A stretch of DNA of 64,000 nucleotides from Mycobacterium vicinigordonae (GCF_013466425.1 NZ_CP059165.1:1054001-1118000); one strand, 5' to 3'; positions 51,849-60,959 are shown, counted from the first letter of the stretch. Notes: generated from the sequence alone by a model not told the origin. Numbers and translations are program-made.

Positions 51849-54800
51849 CAGCGAGACCTCCGCTCGGCGCGCAGCTCGGCCCGCAGCATCGGCAGCCAGA
51901 GGCGAGCGGCATAGGCGCCCAAGCGATTGTCCTCTCCCTCGTGCTCCTCGCCGGGCCGCAACGGCTGCATCAGGTCGCTCAGCGGTGCGTGCCTGCCCCA
52001 GGCGCGCACGTGAGCAGGCTCGTCGTCCTCGCCGGGGTAACGCTCGGATTTCCACCGGTATCTGGCATTGGTCAGCGGGTCCTCGCCGGAGTAGCGGGCC
52101 ACCGCCCACGCGTAGGACGTCTTGACGGGCAAGGGAACTGGCTCCCGGCGTCCGGCATCGTAGATGGATACGAGGTCGCGCAGCAATTCGACGGGGGACT
52201 GCTGTGGTTGCCCCAGCCCTTCCTCGCGCGGGGTGGATCCCCGCTTCGGCCGCCCTATGCAAATGGCGGACCAGTCGCGCCCAGGGAACTCGGTAAGCAA
52301 CGCCAACAACGGAATCCACGATTGCAGCAGATGCTTGCCGTCGAGCTTGGAGTACGTCACCGACACCAGTCGGTCTCCGAAAACCTGTGGCACGGTGCCG
52401 GTCAACCGCCTGCCACCGAGGTCGATGTCCACGTCGTAGACAGCCGCTTCGGCGTGCCGGTATTGCAGTGCCGCATCCGCGAGCAGGGCAGCCTGGTCAC
52501 GGATCTCGGTCACCTTGCGCCAGCCGAGTCGTCCGGGCGGCAGCGTGCCGCGCCGCCACTCCGCATGGCGGGCCTCGTCTGGAGCCATGCCGGCCAAGAT
52601 GTCGTTGAGCATCCGATCGCCGACGGTCCACGCCTCCAACGCGTCGATCTCCACCGGCATGGCATCCGCGACGCCGTCCACGTCCCACGGCAACGTGTAC
52701 TCGAGCGCCCGAAAGAAACCCTTCACGGGATCTTTGAAAAAGGTGATCAGATCGGCCAGGCCAACATCGTCGAGCGGCGGAGGCGGCAGCGGCCCACAGA
52801 TGAACTTCGGTTGCTCGGCGCGAATTCCGCTGGCCGCCCGGGCCGCACGCAGCACGGTCGGATCGAAGCTGAACGGCTCGTCCGGCACCAGGCGCCCGCG
52901 TTCGACGTTACGAATGTCGAAAGGCTGCAAAGGATGTTCGATGACAATTCGGGAACGGACCTGGTGTTCGGTTGTCTTGTCCAAGGTGTCGAGCAACTCA
53001 GCCAGCGGCACCGCGGGTGGTCGGCGCTGACCCGAGTACTCGTTTGCGCCGGTATAGGTGATGACCAGATGGCTGGTGGCCGCACCGACCGCGTCGAGGA
53101 GCAGTTGGCGGTCCTCGGAACGGATGTCGCGCTCACCGGTCATTGGGCGGCGAGCCAGCACATCGTCGCCGTCGACGACACCTAGGCGCGGAAAGACGCC
53201 GTCGTCCAGACCCACCAGGCAAATCACCCGGTGCGGGACCGAACGCATCGGAACCATGGTGCAGACCGTCAGCGTGCCGGTGCGGAAGTTCGCTCGAGTG
53301 GGACGCCCGGCCAGGTGCCGGTGCAACAGCGCGCGGATATCGGGCAGCCGCAACGGTGTCTTTGACCGGGACCCCGCGGTGCCCAGCACGTCACCGAACT
53401 CGCGCTGCAGCTGACTGGTCTGCCAGGCATCGGCATCATCGATCTTGGTCAGCAAGGCGATGCCGTCCGTCAGCGCGGTCAACCAAGCCCGCAGCGTACG
53501 CGTTCCGGTCAGCGAGTCGACCACGCGCTGCAGCCGGTCGACGAATTCGGCGAACTGACCGACCAATTCGACCCGGTTGCTGCCGACGTCGTCGAGCGGC
53601 AAGGTCGAATCGATCCACGAGTGCGAGGCTTCCGACATCGCGACTCCCGCCAGCACACGGTCAATACCGAATCGCCATGTGTTGTGGACGAAGTCAACTC
53701 CGAATGGTGCGCGGTGTTCCCGATCGAAGCCCCACCGGATATTCGCCTGGCGCACCCACCGGGTGATGGCCTCCAAATCGTCGTCACCGAACCCGAAACG
53801 TGCTCTCACCGGAGCGGATTGCGCGAAGTTGAGCACCTCGCTCGCCCTCACCCGGCCGTTGGCCAGTTCGAGCAACTGCGAAGCCACACCGAGCAGCGGA
53901 TTAGTTTGCAACAGCGCACGGTCGGCGAGCCGCACCCGCAGCCGGTGAGCCGGATGCACGCCCTGCACCACATCCCCGAGGCCGAAGTCCGCCACGATCA
54001 ACGGCGCGTAGGTCTCGATATCTGGGCACATCACCAGGATGTCGCGGGGCTCCAGCGTGGGGTCGTCGGCAAGCAGGCCGAGCAGCACCTCGCGAAGCAC
54101 GTCGATTTGCCGGGCCGGACCATGACAGCTGTGCACCTGGATCGAGCGGTCGTCGGCCGCCAACGTGCGGCCCCGCGGCCGCAGCGAGTTAGCAGCCAGG
54201 TCGGACTGCAGCCAGCCGAGTAAGGTGGCAGGGCGTGGGGGGCCGGCGAGCGCCTCATCGGTCGCGGGACGAGCGGGCAGGCTGTGCTGCAACTCGCGCA
54301 GATCCCGGCCCAGCGTGGCCAACAGTGGATGGCCGACCTCGCGGTGGCTGGTGTCCTCCCGACGAGGCAGCACGCCGTGACTGCCGGCCAGCACCCGCCA
54401 CATTGCATCGCTGGGATGCGGCAGCCACAGGTGCAGCTCGTGGCGGGTGGCGACTGCCTCAAGCAACTCCACGTCGGTGCAGGCCAGCCGGGTATGACCG
54501 AACAGAGACAACCTGGCCGGTAGCACCGTTAAGCCTGCGCGCAGTCGCCCGAGCGTCTTTTCGTGCCGGATATGCGGCGGATCGGCAGACACCCGGGCCA
54601 CCAGTGCCCGCCATAATTCGGGCTGCCAAGCGAGATCCTCATCAAGGTCGCCGACGGTGCCGGCCAGCCAATCGACCAGTAAGCCGGGACGCTGCCGAGC
54701 GTAGGAGGCGAACAATCCAGCCAGCCGCCGAGCCACCGAGTACCGCCGTCCCCGCCGTAGCTCGGCCTCGTCTCCAATTTCTAAGTGCCCCAGATGTTTT

Positions 54801-55144
54801 GCCAGCGTGGCGCACCACGGCTCGTCCAGCGAGCAGTCGATCACCTCCAGCAGGGGCCACGTCATCGCCTCGGGCGACCACGGATCGTCGTCGACGGTGC
54901 CGGTAATCTCGGCGATCAGCGACGCCGGGCTACGGAACGAAACGCCTGCGCAGACGCCGTCGCTACGATCCGCCTTGCACCCCAGCCGGTGGGACAGCCG
55001 CTGACTCAGCCAGCGCTCGACCCCCCGGGCCGGCACCAGAACCAGCTCCTCGGCAAACGGATCCGGCAGCGGCTCGGCCAGCAGGGCGCCGAGACCGTCG
55101 GCAAGCAGATCGGTTCGTTCGGCACGGTGCAGATGAAGGCCCAT
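51848..55144 (-). CDS. recC: RecBCD subunit RecC
   Basis: A 1098-residue protein, homologue of Rv0631c (1097 residues). RecC has a helicase fold without working motifs and holds the Chi-scanning channel. Stretches LVPARGVERWLSQRLSHRLG, ILVMCPDIETYAPLIVADFG, RVICLVGLDDGVFPR and the C-terminal nuclease-like but inactive domain fit. It is the first gene of recC-recB-recD; the three overlap and form one transcript. Divergent from the nitroreductase gene with a 73-base gap. Confidence 0.95.
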   Translation of the reverse strand: MGLHLHRAERTDLLADGLGALLAEPLPDPFAEELVLVPARGVERWLSQRLSHRLGCKADRSDGVCAGVSFRSPASLIAEITGTVDDDPWSPEAMTWPLLEVIDCSLDEPWCATLAKHLGHLEIGDEAELRRGRRYSVARRLAGLFASYARQRPGLLVDWLAGTVGDLDEDLAWQPELWRALVARVSADPPHIRHEKTLGRLRAGLTVLPARLSLFGHTRLACTDVELLEAVATRHELHLWLPHPSDAMWRVLAGSHGVLPRREDTSHREVGHPLLATLGRDLRELQHSLPARPATDEALAGPPRPATLLGWLQSDLAANSLRPRGRTLAADDRSIQVHSCHGPARQIDVLREVLLGLLADDPTLEPRDILVMCPDIETYAPLIVADFGLGDVVQGVHPAHRLRVRLADRALLQTNPLLGVASQLLELANGRVRASEVLNFAQSAPVRARFGFGDDDLEAITRWVRQANIRWGFDREHRAPFGVDFVHNTWRFGIDRVLAGVAMSEASHSWIDSTLPLDDVGSNRVELVGQFAEFVDRLQRVVDSLTGTRTLRAWLTALTDGIALLTKIDDADAWQTSQLQREFGDVLGTAGSRSKTPLRLPDIRALLHRHLAGRPTRANFRTGTLTVCTMVPMRSVPHRVICLVGLDDGVFPRLGVVDGDDVLARRPMTGERDIRSEDRQLLLDAVGAATSHLVITYTGANEYSGQRRPPAVPLAELLDTLDKTTEHQVRSRIVIEHPLQPFDIRNVERGRLVPDEPFSFDPTVLRAARAASGIRAEQPKFICGPLPPPPLDDVGLADLITFFKDPVKGFFRALEYTLPWDVDGVADAMPVEIDALEAWTVGDRMLNDILAGMAPDEARHAEWRRGTLPPGRLGWRKVTEIRDQAALLADAALQYRHAEAAVYDVDIDLGGRRLTGTVPQVFGDRLVSVTYSKLDGKHLLQSWIPLLALLTEFPGRDWSAICIGRPKRGSTPREEGLGQPQQSPVELLRDLVSIYDAGRREPVPLPVKTSYAWAVARYSGEDPLTNARYRWKSERYPGEDDEPAHVRAWGRHAPLSDLMQPLRPGEEHEGEDNRLGAYAARLWLPMLRAELRAERRSR

Positions 55145-55217
55145 CGCGGGTCACCCTAGACCGTGGTGTCGACATGCTCGCGACCCGCTGCGCAGCACTT
55201 GGTGGCAGCATGGCCAG

Positions 55218-55733
55218 ATGGAGACCTGGGATGCGATCTGCGCGCGGCGCAATGTCCGGCAATACACCAACCAACCCGTGTCCGATGCGGATCTCGACCG
55301 TATCGCCGAGGCCGGGTGGCGGGCACCGTCGGCAAAGAACAGGCAGCCGTGGGATTTTGTGATCGTCACCGATCGCGCTCAGCTGCAAGAACTCTCGACT
55401 GTCTGGATGGGTGCCAGGCACATCGCGTCGGCGGCGGCTGCGATCGTGCTGGTGGTGCCGGTGCCACCGGACGAACGCCGCAAGATCGTCGACCAGTATG
55501 ATGTCGGTCAGGCGACCATGGCGATGATGCTGGCCGCCACCGACCTGGGCATCGGCACCGGCCACTCATCAGTGGGGGACCAGGACAAGGCGCGGGCGAT
55601 CCTCGGTGTTCCTGACGATCGTCTAGTCGCCTTCATGCTAGGCCTGGGATATCCCGCTGATCGGCCGCTGCGGCCGATTCGCAAACCGAACCGTCGCCCG
55701 TTTGGCGAAGTTGTCCACCGCGGTCGCTGGTGA
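55218..55733 (+). CDS. Nitroreductase-family FMN oxidoreductase
   Basis: A 171-residue small nitroreductase. The FMN-binding start AICARRNVRQYTNQPVSDADL and GWRAPSAKNRQPWDFVIVTD is typical, as are DVGQATMAMMLAATDLGIGTGHS and the end GYPADRPL. It would reduce a nitro group, quinone or flavin with NAD(P)H. It lies 27 bases upstream of cyanase on the same strand, so a linked role is likely, for example in nitrogen release from an unusual compound. This pair lies between recC and echA3, which adjoin in M. tuberculosis. Confidence 0.88.
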   Translation: METWDAICARRNVRQYTNQPVSDADLDRIAEAGWRAPSAKNRQPWDFVIVTDRAQLQELSTVWMGARHIASAAAAIVLVVPVPPDERRKIVDQYDVGQATMAMMLAATDLGIGTGHSSVGDQDKARAILGVPDDRLVAFMLGLGYPADRPLRPIRKPNRRPFGEVVHRGRW

Positions 55734-55760
55734 GACCGCACGCCGGGCATCCTGGTACGC

Positions 55761-56216
55761 GTGAACAGACACGAAATCACCGAACAGATCGTCGTGGCGC
55801 GGCTGACCAACGGCCTGAGCTGGCAGCAGCTGGCCGACGCCGTCGACCGGCCGCTGCTATGGACGACGTCGGCGCTGCTGGGTCAACACTCAATACCCCC
55901 CGAACTGGGCAAGATCCTGGTCGAGATGCTCGGTCTGGACAAATCGACCGTGCCGATATTGGCGGCAACCCCGATGCGGGGCGGACTGCCGACACCGGTG
56001 CCCACCGACCCCACCATCTACCGCTTCTACGAGGCGCTGCAGGTCTACGGTGGCGCACTCAAAGAAGTCATCCACGAGCAGTTCGGCGACGGCATCATGA
56101 GCGCCATCAACTTCAGCATCGACCTGCAGAAGAAGCCGCACCCTTCCGGCGACCGCGTCGTGGTCACCTTCGACGGCAAATTCCTTCCCTACCAATGGAC
56201 TTCGGCCCACGATTAG
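55761..56216 (+). CDS. cynS: Cyanate hydratase (cyanase)
   Basis: A 151-residue cyanase, which turns cyanate and bicarbonate into ammonia and CO2. The catalytic Arg and Glu are in IYRFYEALQVYG and the Ser in FGDGIMSAINFS, matching Arg96, Glu99 and Ser122 of E. coli CynS. The N-terminal helical domain (LSWQQLADAVDRPLLWTTSALLGQHS) and the C-terminal dimer domain (GDRVVVTFDGKFLPYQ) are complete. GTG start at 55761. No cynT carbonic anhydrase or cyanate transporter is next to it. Confidence 0.95.
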   Translation: MNRHEITEQIVVARLTNGLSWQQLADAVDRPLLWTTSALLGQHSIPPELGKILVEMLGLDKSTVPILAATPMRGGLPTPVPTDPTIYRFYEALQVYGGALKEVIHEQFGDGIMSAINFSIDLQKKPHPSGDRVVVTFDGKFLPYQWTSAHD

Positions 56217-56243
56217 ATTTCAGCGAAGGCGCAAGCCGCGAGA

Positions 56244-57020
56244 CTACTTGGGAGGCATCCGGATTCCGCCGTCCACGCGGACAACCTCGGCGTTCATGTA
56301 GGAGTTGCTGAGCAGCTCGAGAACCATAGAGGCGAGTTCGTCGGGTGCGCCCAACCGGTGCGGAAACAGCACCGATTCACCCAGCTTGGCCTTGAACGCC
56401 TCCGAAGCTTCGCCTTCCCCGTAAATCGGGGTGTCGATGAGGCCGGGAGCCACCGTATTGACCCGGATACCCACCGCAGCCAGGTCGCGGGCCACCGGCA
56501 GTGTCAGTCCGACCACGCCGCCCTTGGACGACGAGTACGCGGCCTGGCCGATCTGGCCGTCGAAGGCGGCGACACTAGTCATGTTCACGATTGCCCCGCG
56601 CTCACCGGTCGGGCTGGGTTCCAGTCGGCTCATGGCCGTCGCCGCCAGGCGGATGCAGTCGAACGTACCGACCAGGTTGATCGCCAGCACCTTCTTGTAC
56701 GCGTCCAGGTTGTGCGCCGAGGCGAATTCGCCGTCCTTGCCGATGGTGCGCTGCGCCCAGCCAACACCGGCGGAATTGACCAGTGCGCGCAACGGACCGA
56801 GGTCGACCGCGGTGTTCACGGCATCCTCGATCTGCTCCGTCTTGGTGACGTCGACGGTGACGAAGGCACCGCCGATCTCGTGAGCGAGTTCCTTGCCGCG
56901 ATCCTCCTGCAGATCGGCGACGACGACCCGGGCGCCCCTGGCGGCCAGTTGCCGTGCGGTGGCCGCACCGATTCCTGATGCCCCACCGGTGACGATTGCA
57001 CTGATTCCGTTGATATCCAC
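56244..57020 (-). CDS. SDR oxidoreductase, 3-hydroxyacyl-CoA dehydrogenase type II-like
   Basis: A 258-residue short-chain dehydrogenase. The NAD motif is TGGASGIGAATA; catalytic Ser, Tyr, Lys lie in VNMTSVAAFDGQIGQAAYSSSKGG. The form GLIDTPIYGEGEASEAFKAKLGESVLFPHRLGAPDELASMVLELLSNSYMNAEVVRVDGGIRMPPK is that of 17-beta-HSD10 / 3-hydroxyacyl-CoA dehydrogenase type II (M. tuberculosis Rv1144-like). It oxidises a 3-hydroxyacyl-CoA or hydroxysteroid with NAD+. It is convergent with cynS and divergent from the patatin gene. Confidence 0.9.
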   Translation of the reverse strand: MDINGISAIVTGGASGIGAATARQLAARGARVVVADLQEDRGKELAHEIGGAFVTVDVTKTEQIEDAVNTAVDLGPLRALVNSAGVGWAQRTIGKDGEFASAHNLDAYKKVLAINLVGTFDCIRLAATAMSRLEPSPTGERGAIVNMTSVAAFDGQIGQAAYSSSKGGVVGLTLPVARDLAAVGIRVNTVAPGLIDTPIYGEGEASEAFKAKLGESVLFPHRLGAPDELASMVLELLSNSYMNAEVVRVDGGIRMPPK

Positions 57021-57074
57021 GAGGCCACACTAACGATTGGCAAATCGGCGACCGACAAAGGATCTGCCCGGACT

Positions 57075-58154
57075 GTGACCGGGCCGCGATCCGTGGCTAG
57101 TCTCATCAGTATCGCTGGTACAAAATCGCGGAATTCCAAACCCGTGCGCCGCAAACCCGTCGACCTGGTGCTCTCCGGCGGCGGCGTCAAGGGCGTCGGT
57201 CTGGTCGGTGCCGTCGTCGCCATCCTGGATGCCGGATATGCGATCAAGCGGGTCTCCGGTGTCTCCGCCGGATCCTTGGTCGGCTCAATCCTGGCCGCGG
57301 CGTCCAACGGCGACCAGCTGACCACCGATCAAATCAAGGAGATTGCGCTCACCCTGCCCTACGACAAATTCCGTGACAGCGGACCCGTCGGTCATCTGCC
57401 GTTGGTCGGCTCGGCATGGGGGTTGTTGCGCGACAACGGTTTGTATCGAGGCGATTTCGCCCATCAATGGATCCGCAGTGAACTGAAGAACCTGGGCGTG
57501 ACTACCTTCGGCGATCTGGCCCTGACCGATCGGCAGATCACCCCCGAGCGCCGCTACCGGCTGGCGGTCACCGTCACCGACATCACCACTGGTCAACTTG
57601 TGCGGCTGCCGTGGGACTATCGACGGCTCTACGGACTGGATCCCGACGAGCAGGTTGTCGCCGACGCGGTGCGCTCCTCGATGTCGATCCCGTTCTACTT
57701 CCGCCCGACCATCCTGACCAGCTCCACTGGCCAGACGTCGACACTGGTGGACGGCGGCGTGCTGTCGAACTTTCCGATCGACTCATTCGACCGACTCGAC
57801 TTCAAGCCCCCACGCTGGCCCACCTTTGGCATCACCGTGGTGCCGAACCTGCCCGAAGGCAACGACCAGTTGATCCCGGGTGTGGGCGCGCTACGTCTCC
57901 TGGGTCCGCCCTCGGTCTTGCTCGAGCAATTGATCACGACCATGTTCGTCGGTCACGACCAGACCTACCTCAACCAGCCGTGGGTCAGTGCCCGCGCCAT
58001 CAGGGTCGACTCGACGGCGGTCAATTTCCTTGATTTCGGCATCAGCCGAAAAGAAGCCGAAGCCCTGTACGACAAGGGTTACGCGGCGGCCAAGGCGTTC
58101 TTGTCGACCTGGAACTGGGTCGAGTATCTCGAGCACTACCGGCAGTACCAGTAG
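57075..58154 (+). CDS. Patatin-like phospholipase
   Basis: A 359-residue (or shorter) patatin-family lipid acyl hydrolase. The oxyanion-hole stretch is DLVLSGGGVKGVGLVGAV, the nucleophile Ser is in VSGVSAGSLVGS (GxSxG), and the dyad Asp in TLVDGGVLSNFP. It cleaves fatty acids from phospholipids or lipid stores. The start is uncertain: the GTG at 57075, or the GTG at 57144 just before RRKPVDLVLSGGG. It is convergent with echA3 (10-base gap). Confidence 0.9.
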   Translation: MTGPRSVASLISIAGTKSRNSKPVRRKPVDLVLSGGGVKGVGLVGAVVAILDAGYAIKRVSGVSAGSLVGSILAAASNGDQLTTDQIKEIALTLPYDKFRDSGPVGHLPLVGSAWGLLRDNGLYRGDFAHQWIRSELKNLGVTTFGDLALTDRQITPERRYRLAVTVTDITTGQLVRLPWDYRRLYGLDPDEQVVADAVRSSMSIPFYFRPTILTSSTGQTSTLVDGGVLSNFPIDSFDRLDFKPPRWPTFGITVVPNLPEGNDQLIPGVGALRLLGPPSVLLEQLITTMFVGHDQTYLNQPWVSARAIRVDSTAVNFLDFGISRKEAEALYDKGYAAAKAFLSTWNWVEYLEHYRQYQ

Positions 58155-58164
58155 CCGTCGGGAG

Positions 58165-58860
58165 TTACTGGCCGAACTCTTTCTCGACGCCGTCGAGGCC
58201 GGCGCGGATCGCCTTGAGAGCGTCCGCCCGGGCCCGCAGCTTTGTCGCGGCATGCGCGGACTGCTTGAGGTGAGCAAATTCGTGCGCCGCCTCCTCGGCG
58301 CGGGCGACCACCATATCGGGCAGCGCTATCTCGTCGATGAAGCCCGCGGCCAACGCCGTCTCGCCGAAGAACGTCTTCGCCAGGCCGGTCGCCTGCTGGT
58401 AGGCCGACGGAGTCAACCGCAGCTTCATGACTTCCAGTGCGGCCCAAGGGATCACCATGCCGATTGCGACCTCGTTGGCCTGGATGTTGTACGCATGGGC
58501 AGCGATTCGGTGGTCGCCCGAACACAGCAGGAACGCTCCCATCGCGATGGCCGGACCCGTGCAGGCCATCACCACCGGCTTGGGGTAGGACAACAGCCGG
58601 TAGGACAACTCGAAGCCGCCACGCAGCATGTCGATCGCGGGCTGCAGCTCCCCAGACGTCAGGATCTTCAAGTCGAATCCACCACTGAACACCCGTTCGT
58701 TCCCGGTGATCACCAACGCGCGGACATCGTCGCGGTCGGCTTGGTCGAGCGCTTCGTTGAGGGCCTGCTGCATAGTCGGGCCCAGTGCATTGACCTTGCC
58801 GTCGTCCATCCGGATGACCCCGATGGCGTCGTCGTGGGTGTAGACGACCGGACCGCTCAT
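58165..58860 (-). CDS. echA3: Enoyl-CoA hydratase/isomerase family protein EchA3
   Basis: A 231-residue crotonase-fold protein, the same length as M. tuberculosis EchA3 (Rv0632c). Oxyanion-hole strands are RVFSGGFDLKIL and CTGPAIAMGAFLLCSGDHRIAA. The two catalytic glutamates of true enoyl-CoA hydratases are not clear (ANEVAIGMVIPWAALEVMKLRL has only one Glu in that zone), so the reaction may be isomerisation or hydrolysis. The ATG at 58860 follows GGAGA. It lies in the conserved order before the Rv0633c homologue. Confidence 0.92.
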   Translation of the reverse strand: MSGPVVYTHDDAIGVIRMDDGKVNALGPTMQQALNEALDQADRDDVRALVITGNERVFSGGFDLKILTSGELQPAIDMLRGGFELSYRLLSYPKPVVMACTGPAIAMGAFLLCSGDHRIAAHAYNIQANEVAIGMVIPWAALEVMKLRLTPSAYQQATGLAKTFFGETALAAGFIDEIALPDMVVARAEEAAHEFAHLKQSAHAATKLRARADALKAIRAGLDGVEKEFGQ

Positions 58861-58909
58861 TCAGATTCTCCTTCGCTACAGACGTTCGATCGAGACGTAT
58901 CCGCCGCGC

Positions 58910-59743
58910 CTACACGCGTTGGCTGCGATGCTTACCCAGTTCGTTCTCGGCGTCACCCCAGCGCAGGCTCACGTCCGTTGGCTCGTCCAGCTGCCGGGTG
59001 CGCCACCTGTCCTGGGTTTCCTGTACCGCCCGGTTGATGCGGTCGATCTCGCCGCGGAACACCTCGGGACGCGTTTCCTTACTCGCGTAGTGAAAGTAAG
59101 TCAGGACGCTGCGCAGCAGTTCCAGCTTCTGCTTCTCGCGCTTGGCCAGATCGTGCGTCGTCATCAGTTCGATGCGCTGCACGGGTGGCAGCGCATCCCA
59201 GTCCAGCACCACCTTGGTCTCCAGGGGCTGGCGCGCGCGCTGCCAGAATTTCCAGCCCCGCGGTCGCTGCGGCCGGTCGTAGTAGCTCACTGTGCCCTCG
59301 AAGCGCGACTCGACCCCGTGGCCGATCTCGGCACGGTCGAGCGCCGAGTCCCACACCATTCGCCATTCCTGGCCGGGCGCCAGCATCGGCAACTCCCGCG
59401 GCAACTGCAGTTCGACGACGTCGGCGTACCCGTCGGAGGCGTTTTCGTACTCGGCGACGGTCGGGGGGTTGGGAAAGTTGAACCGGATGTCGTAGGCCGC
59501 GGTGCGACCGAAGTTCCGCACCACCAGCTCGATGACATGCCAGTCTGCTACGTGCGGTTCCATCAGCATGGCGACGTAAGGCCGCGTCTGCTCCGACGTC
59601 AACGCACGGTTCCGCTGCAGCTGGCGGTAGGTAAAGATCAGCGCGACGACCCCCAGCGCCAGGGCCGCCCAAGCGGCCCAGGCCAACCAGGTGTTGGACT
59701 CGGCGTCCGTGATCCCCTGCAAGCTTCCTTGGATCCAACCCAT
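58910..59743 (-). CDS. Membrane-anchored protein of unknown function (Rv0633c homologue)
   Basis: A 277-residue protein with one N-terminal membrane segment (TWLAWAAWAALALGVVALIFTYRQL, about 19-43), then a soluble part with strands (HVIELVVRNFGRTAAYDIRFNFPNPP, VESRFEGTVSYYDRPQRP) and a helical C-terminus rich in charged residues. The soluble strands resemble an immunoglobulin-like fold. Function unknown. Position and length match M. tuberculosis Rv0633c. Confidence 0.85.
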   Translation of the reverse strand: MGWIQGSLQGITDAESNTWLAWAAWAALALGVVALIFTYRQLQRNRALTSEQTRPYVAMLMEPHVADWHVIELVVRNFGRTAAYDIRFNFPNPPTVAEYENASDGYADVVELQLPRELPMLAPGQEWRMVWDSALDRAEIGHGVESRFEGTVSYYDRPQRPRGWKFWQRARQPLETKVVLDWDALPPVQRIELMTTHDLAKREKQKLELLRSVLTYFHYASKETRPEVFRGEIDRINRAVQETQDRWRTRQLDEPTDVSLRWGDAENELGKHRSQRV

Positions 59744-59858
59744 GGAATCTGCCCTCCGCTCGGGAATATAGCTGTGATGATCGTAGAGGGACGAGCTGTG
59801 GATTGCTGACAGGCCTATCGACAGTGCCCAGAAACACGACCCGTGTTCGCCGAGACCA

Positions 59859-60575
59859 TCAGCCGCCCATCATCATTCGCCACTGGTCGAGGTTGGCGGG
59901 CCGGTACACGTAGTTGGTGCGCTTGACCTCCGACAGCGCCGCGTGGGGCTCGGGCGCGTACCAGTGCCCCGGATACACCGTCGGGTCGCCCGGCAGCGAA
60001 GCCAATTGCTGCAGGCTGCGAAACATTTCGTCGGAGTCGCCGCCGGGGAAGTCGGTGCGCCCACACCCTTCCAGGAACAGCGTGTCGCCGGCCACTAGTC
60101 GCCCGTCGAGCAGGAAGCACTGGCTGCCCGGCGTGTGCCCGGGGGTGTGCAACAGTTCGATCGGGATGTCTCCGATGCTGAGCTTGTCCCGGTGCTCGTG
60201 CGTGGTCAGGTCGGTCATCGGGATTCCGGTGATCCGAGACACCCACAGCGCCTCGTGGGTATTGACGTGCACCGGCACGCTTACCCGGTCGAGTAGCTCG
60301 GTCAAGCCCTTTAGCTCGAACCCCATCATCGATCCGCCGACATGGTCCGGGTGGTGATGGGTGACCAGCACTCCCGACAGGTGCATTCCGTCTGCTTCCA
60401 GCGCGTCAATGAGATCGCCGGCGGCGTACGCCGGATCGACGACCACGCAGTCACCCGACTGCCGGTCACCGATCAGATAAGCGAAGTTGCGCATCTGCGC
60501 CGCGATCGGGTCGGCGGCGGCGAAATCGCGGCCGGAAAGCAGCTGACGGAAATACAGTCGATCCGAGTCTGGCAT
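59859..60575 (-). CDS. Metallo-beta-lactamase-fold hydrolase (glyoxalase II family, Rv0634c homologue)
   Basis: A 238-residue metal hydrolase. The metal motif is VLVTHHHPDHVGG, then LLHTPGHTPGSQCFLLDGRLVAGDTLFLEGCGRTDF and the last His in VYPGHWYAPEPH. Glyoxalase II hydrolyses thioesters such as S-lactoyl-glutathione; mycobacteria use mycothiol instead, so the likely substrate is a mycothiol or CoA thioester, or a persulphide. The ATG at 60575 (MPDSDRLYFRQLL) gives the normal length; the frame is open 114 codons further but without family sequence. Confidence 0.9.
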   Translation of the reverse strand: MPDSDRLYFRQLLSGRDFAAADPIAAQMRNFAYLIGDRQSGDCVVVDPAYAAGDLIDALEADGMHLSGVLVTHHHPDHVGGSMMGFELKGLTELLDRVSVPVHVNTHEALWVSRITGIPMTDLTTHEHRDKLSIGDIPIELLHTPGHTPGSQCFLLDGRLVAGDTLFLEGCGRTDFPGGDSDEMFRSLQQLASLPGDPTVYPGHWYAPEPHAALSEVKRTNYVYRPANLDQWRMMMGG

Positions 60576-60659
60576 CCCATCAGAGTATGGGCTGCCCAGC
60601 AGCCGACCAATCCGGCCTTCGACCAGGCAAGACCTTGCTTCGGCTCGTAAAATCGAATA

Positions 60660-60875
60660 ATGCTGAAAAGGGTCGAAATTTTGGTTGAAGACTCTTTGCT
60701 TCAACAGGTCATAGGCAAGTACCACCTGGCTGATGCGCGCGAAGCCGTTTTTCTGGCGCTCAAAGCTCTGCTCGACGAGACCGACCAGCCCGAGCACGAG
60801 CCGAAGGACGACGAGTACGACGAGTTCAGCGACCTCAGCGCCTGGCGCCTGCAACCACACCACGACACCGGTTAG
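60660..60875 (+). CDS. Small antitoxin-like (VapB/DUF2191-type) protein
   Basis: A 71-residue protein. Residues 3-40 (KRVEILVEDSLLQQVIGKYHLADAREAVFLALKALLDE) have the strand-helix-helix pattern of ribbon-helix-helix antitoxins of the DUF2191/VapB group; the tail is acidic (PKDDEYDEFSDL). No VapC/PIN toxin gene follows. The position corresponds to M. tuberculosis Rv0634A. It may be a retired antitoxin kept as a small DNA-binding protein. The ATG has no clear ribosome-binding site. Confidence 0.6.
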   Translation: MLKRVEILVEDSLLQQVIGKYHLADAREAVFLALKALLDETDQPEHEPKDDEYDEFSDLSAWRLQPHHDTG

Positions 60876-60929
60876 CCACATCCCCTCGCTGTTTGCGAGC
60901 CGACGACCACGACACAACCGACCCGTGGT

Positions 60930-60959
60930 TTGGAGACGTTGCGCGCCAGGCTGTACCCT
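60930..60959 (+). promoter_or_regulatory. Probable sigma-A promoter for tRNA-Thr
   Basis: TTGGAG (60930-60935) and TACCCT (60954-60959) are 18 bases apart, a good fit to mycobacterial sigma-A stable-RNA promoters. Transcription would start near 60966, about 34 bases before tRNA-Thr, and likely continue through tRNA-Met. Confidence 0.55.

Noticed and set aside
48543..52319. Longer RecB starting at 52319
   Set aside because: The extra 157 codons lie inside recC and have no family sequence; ATG at 51848 fits the family start and overlaps the recC stop.
46801..55144. AdnAB rather than RecBCD
   Set aside because: Three subunits with a RecD-type 5'-3' helicase and a RecC-type inactive fold; AdnAB has two subunits, each with helicase and nuclease domains.
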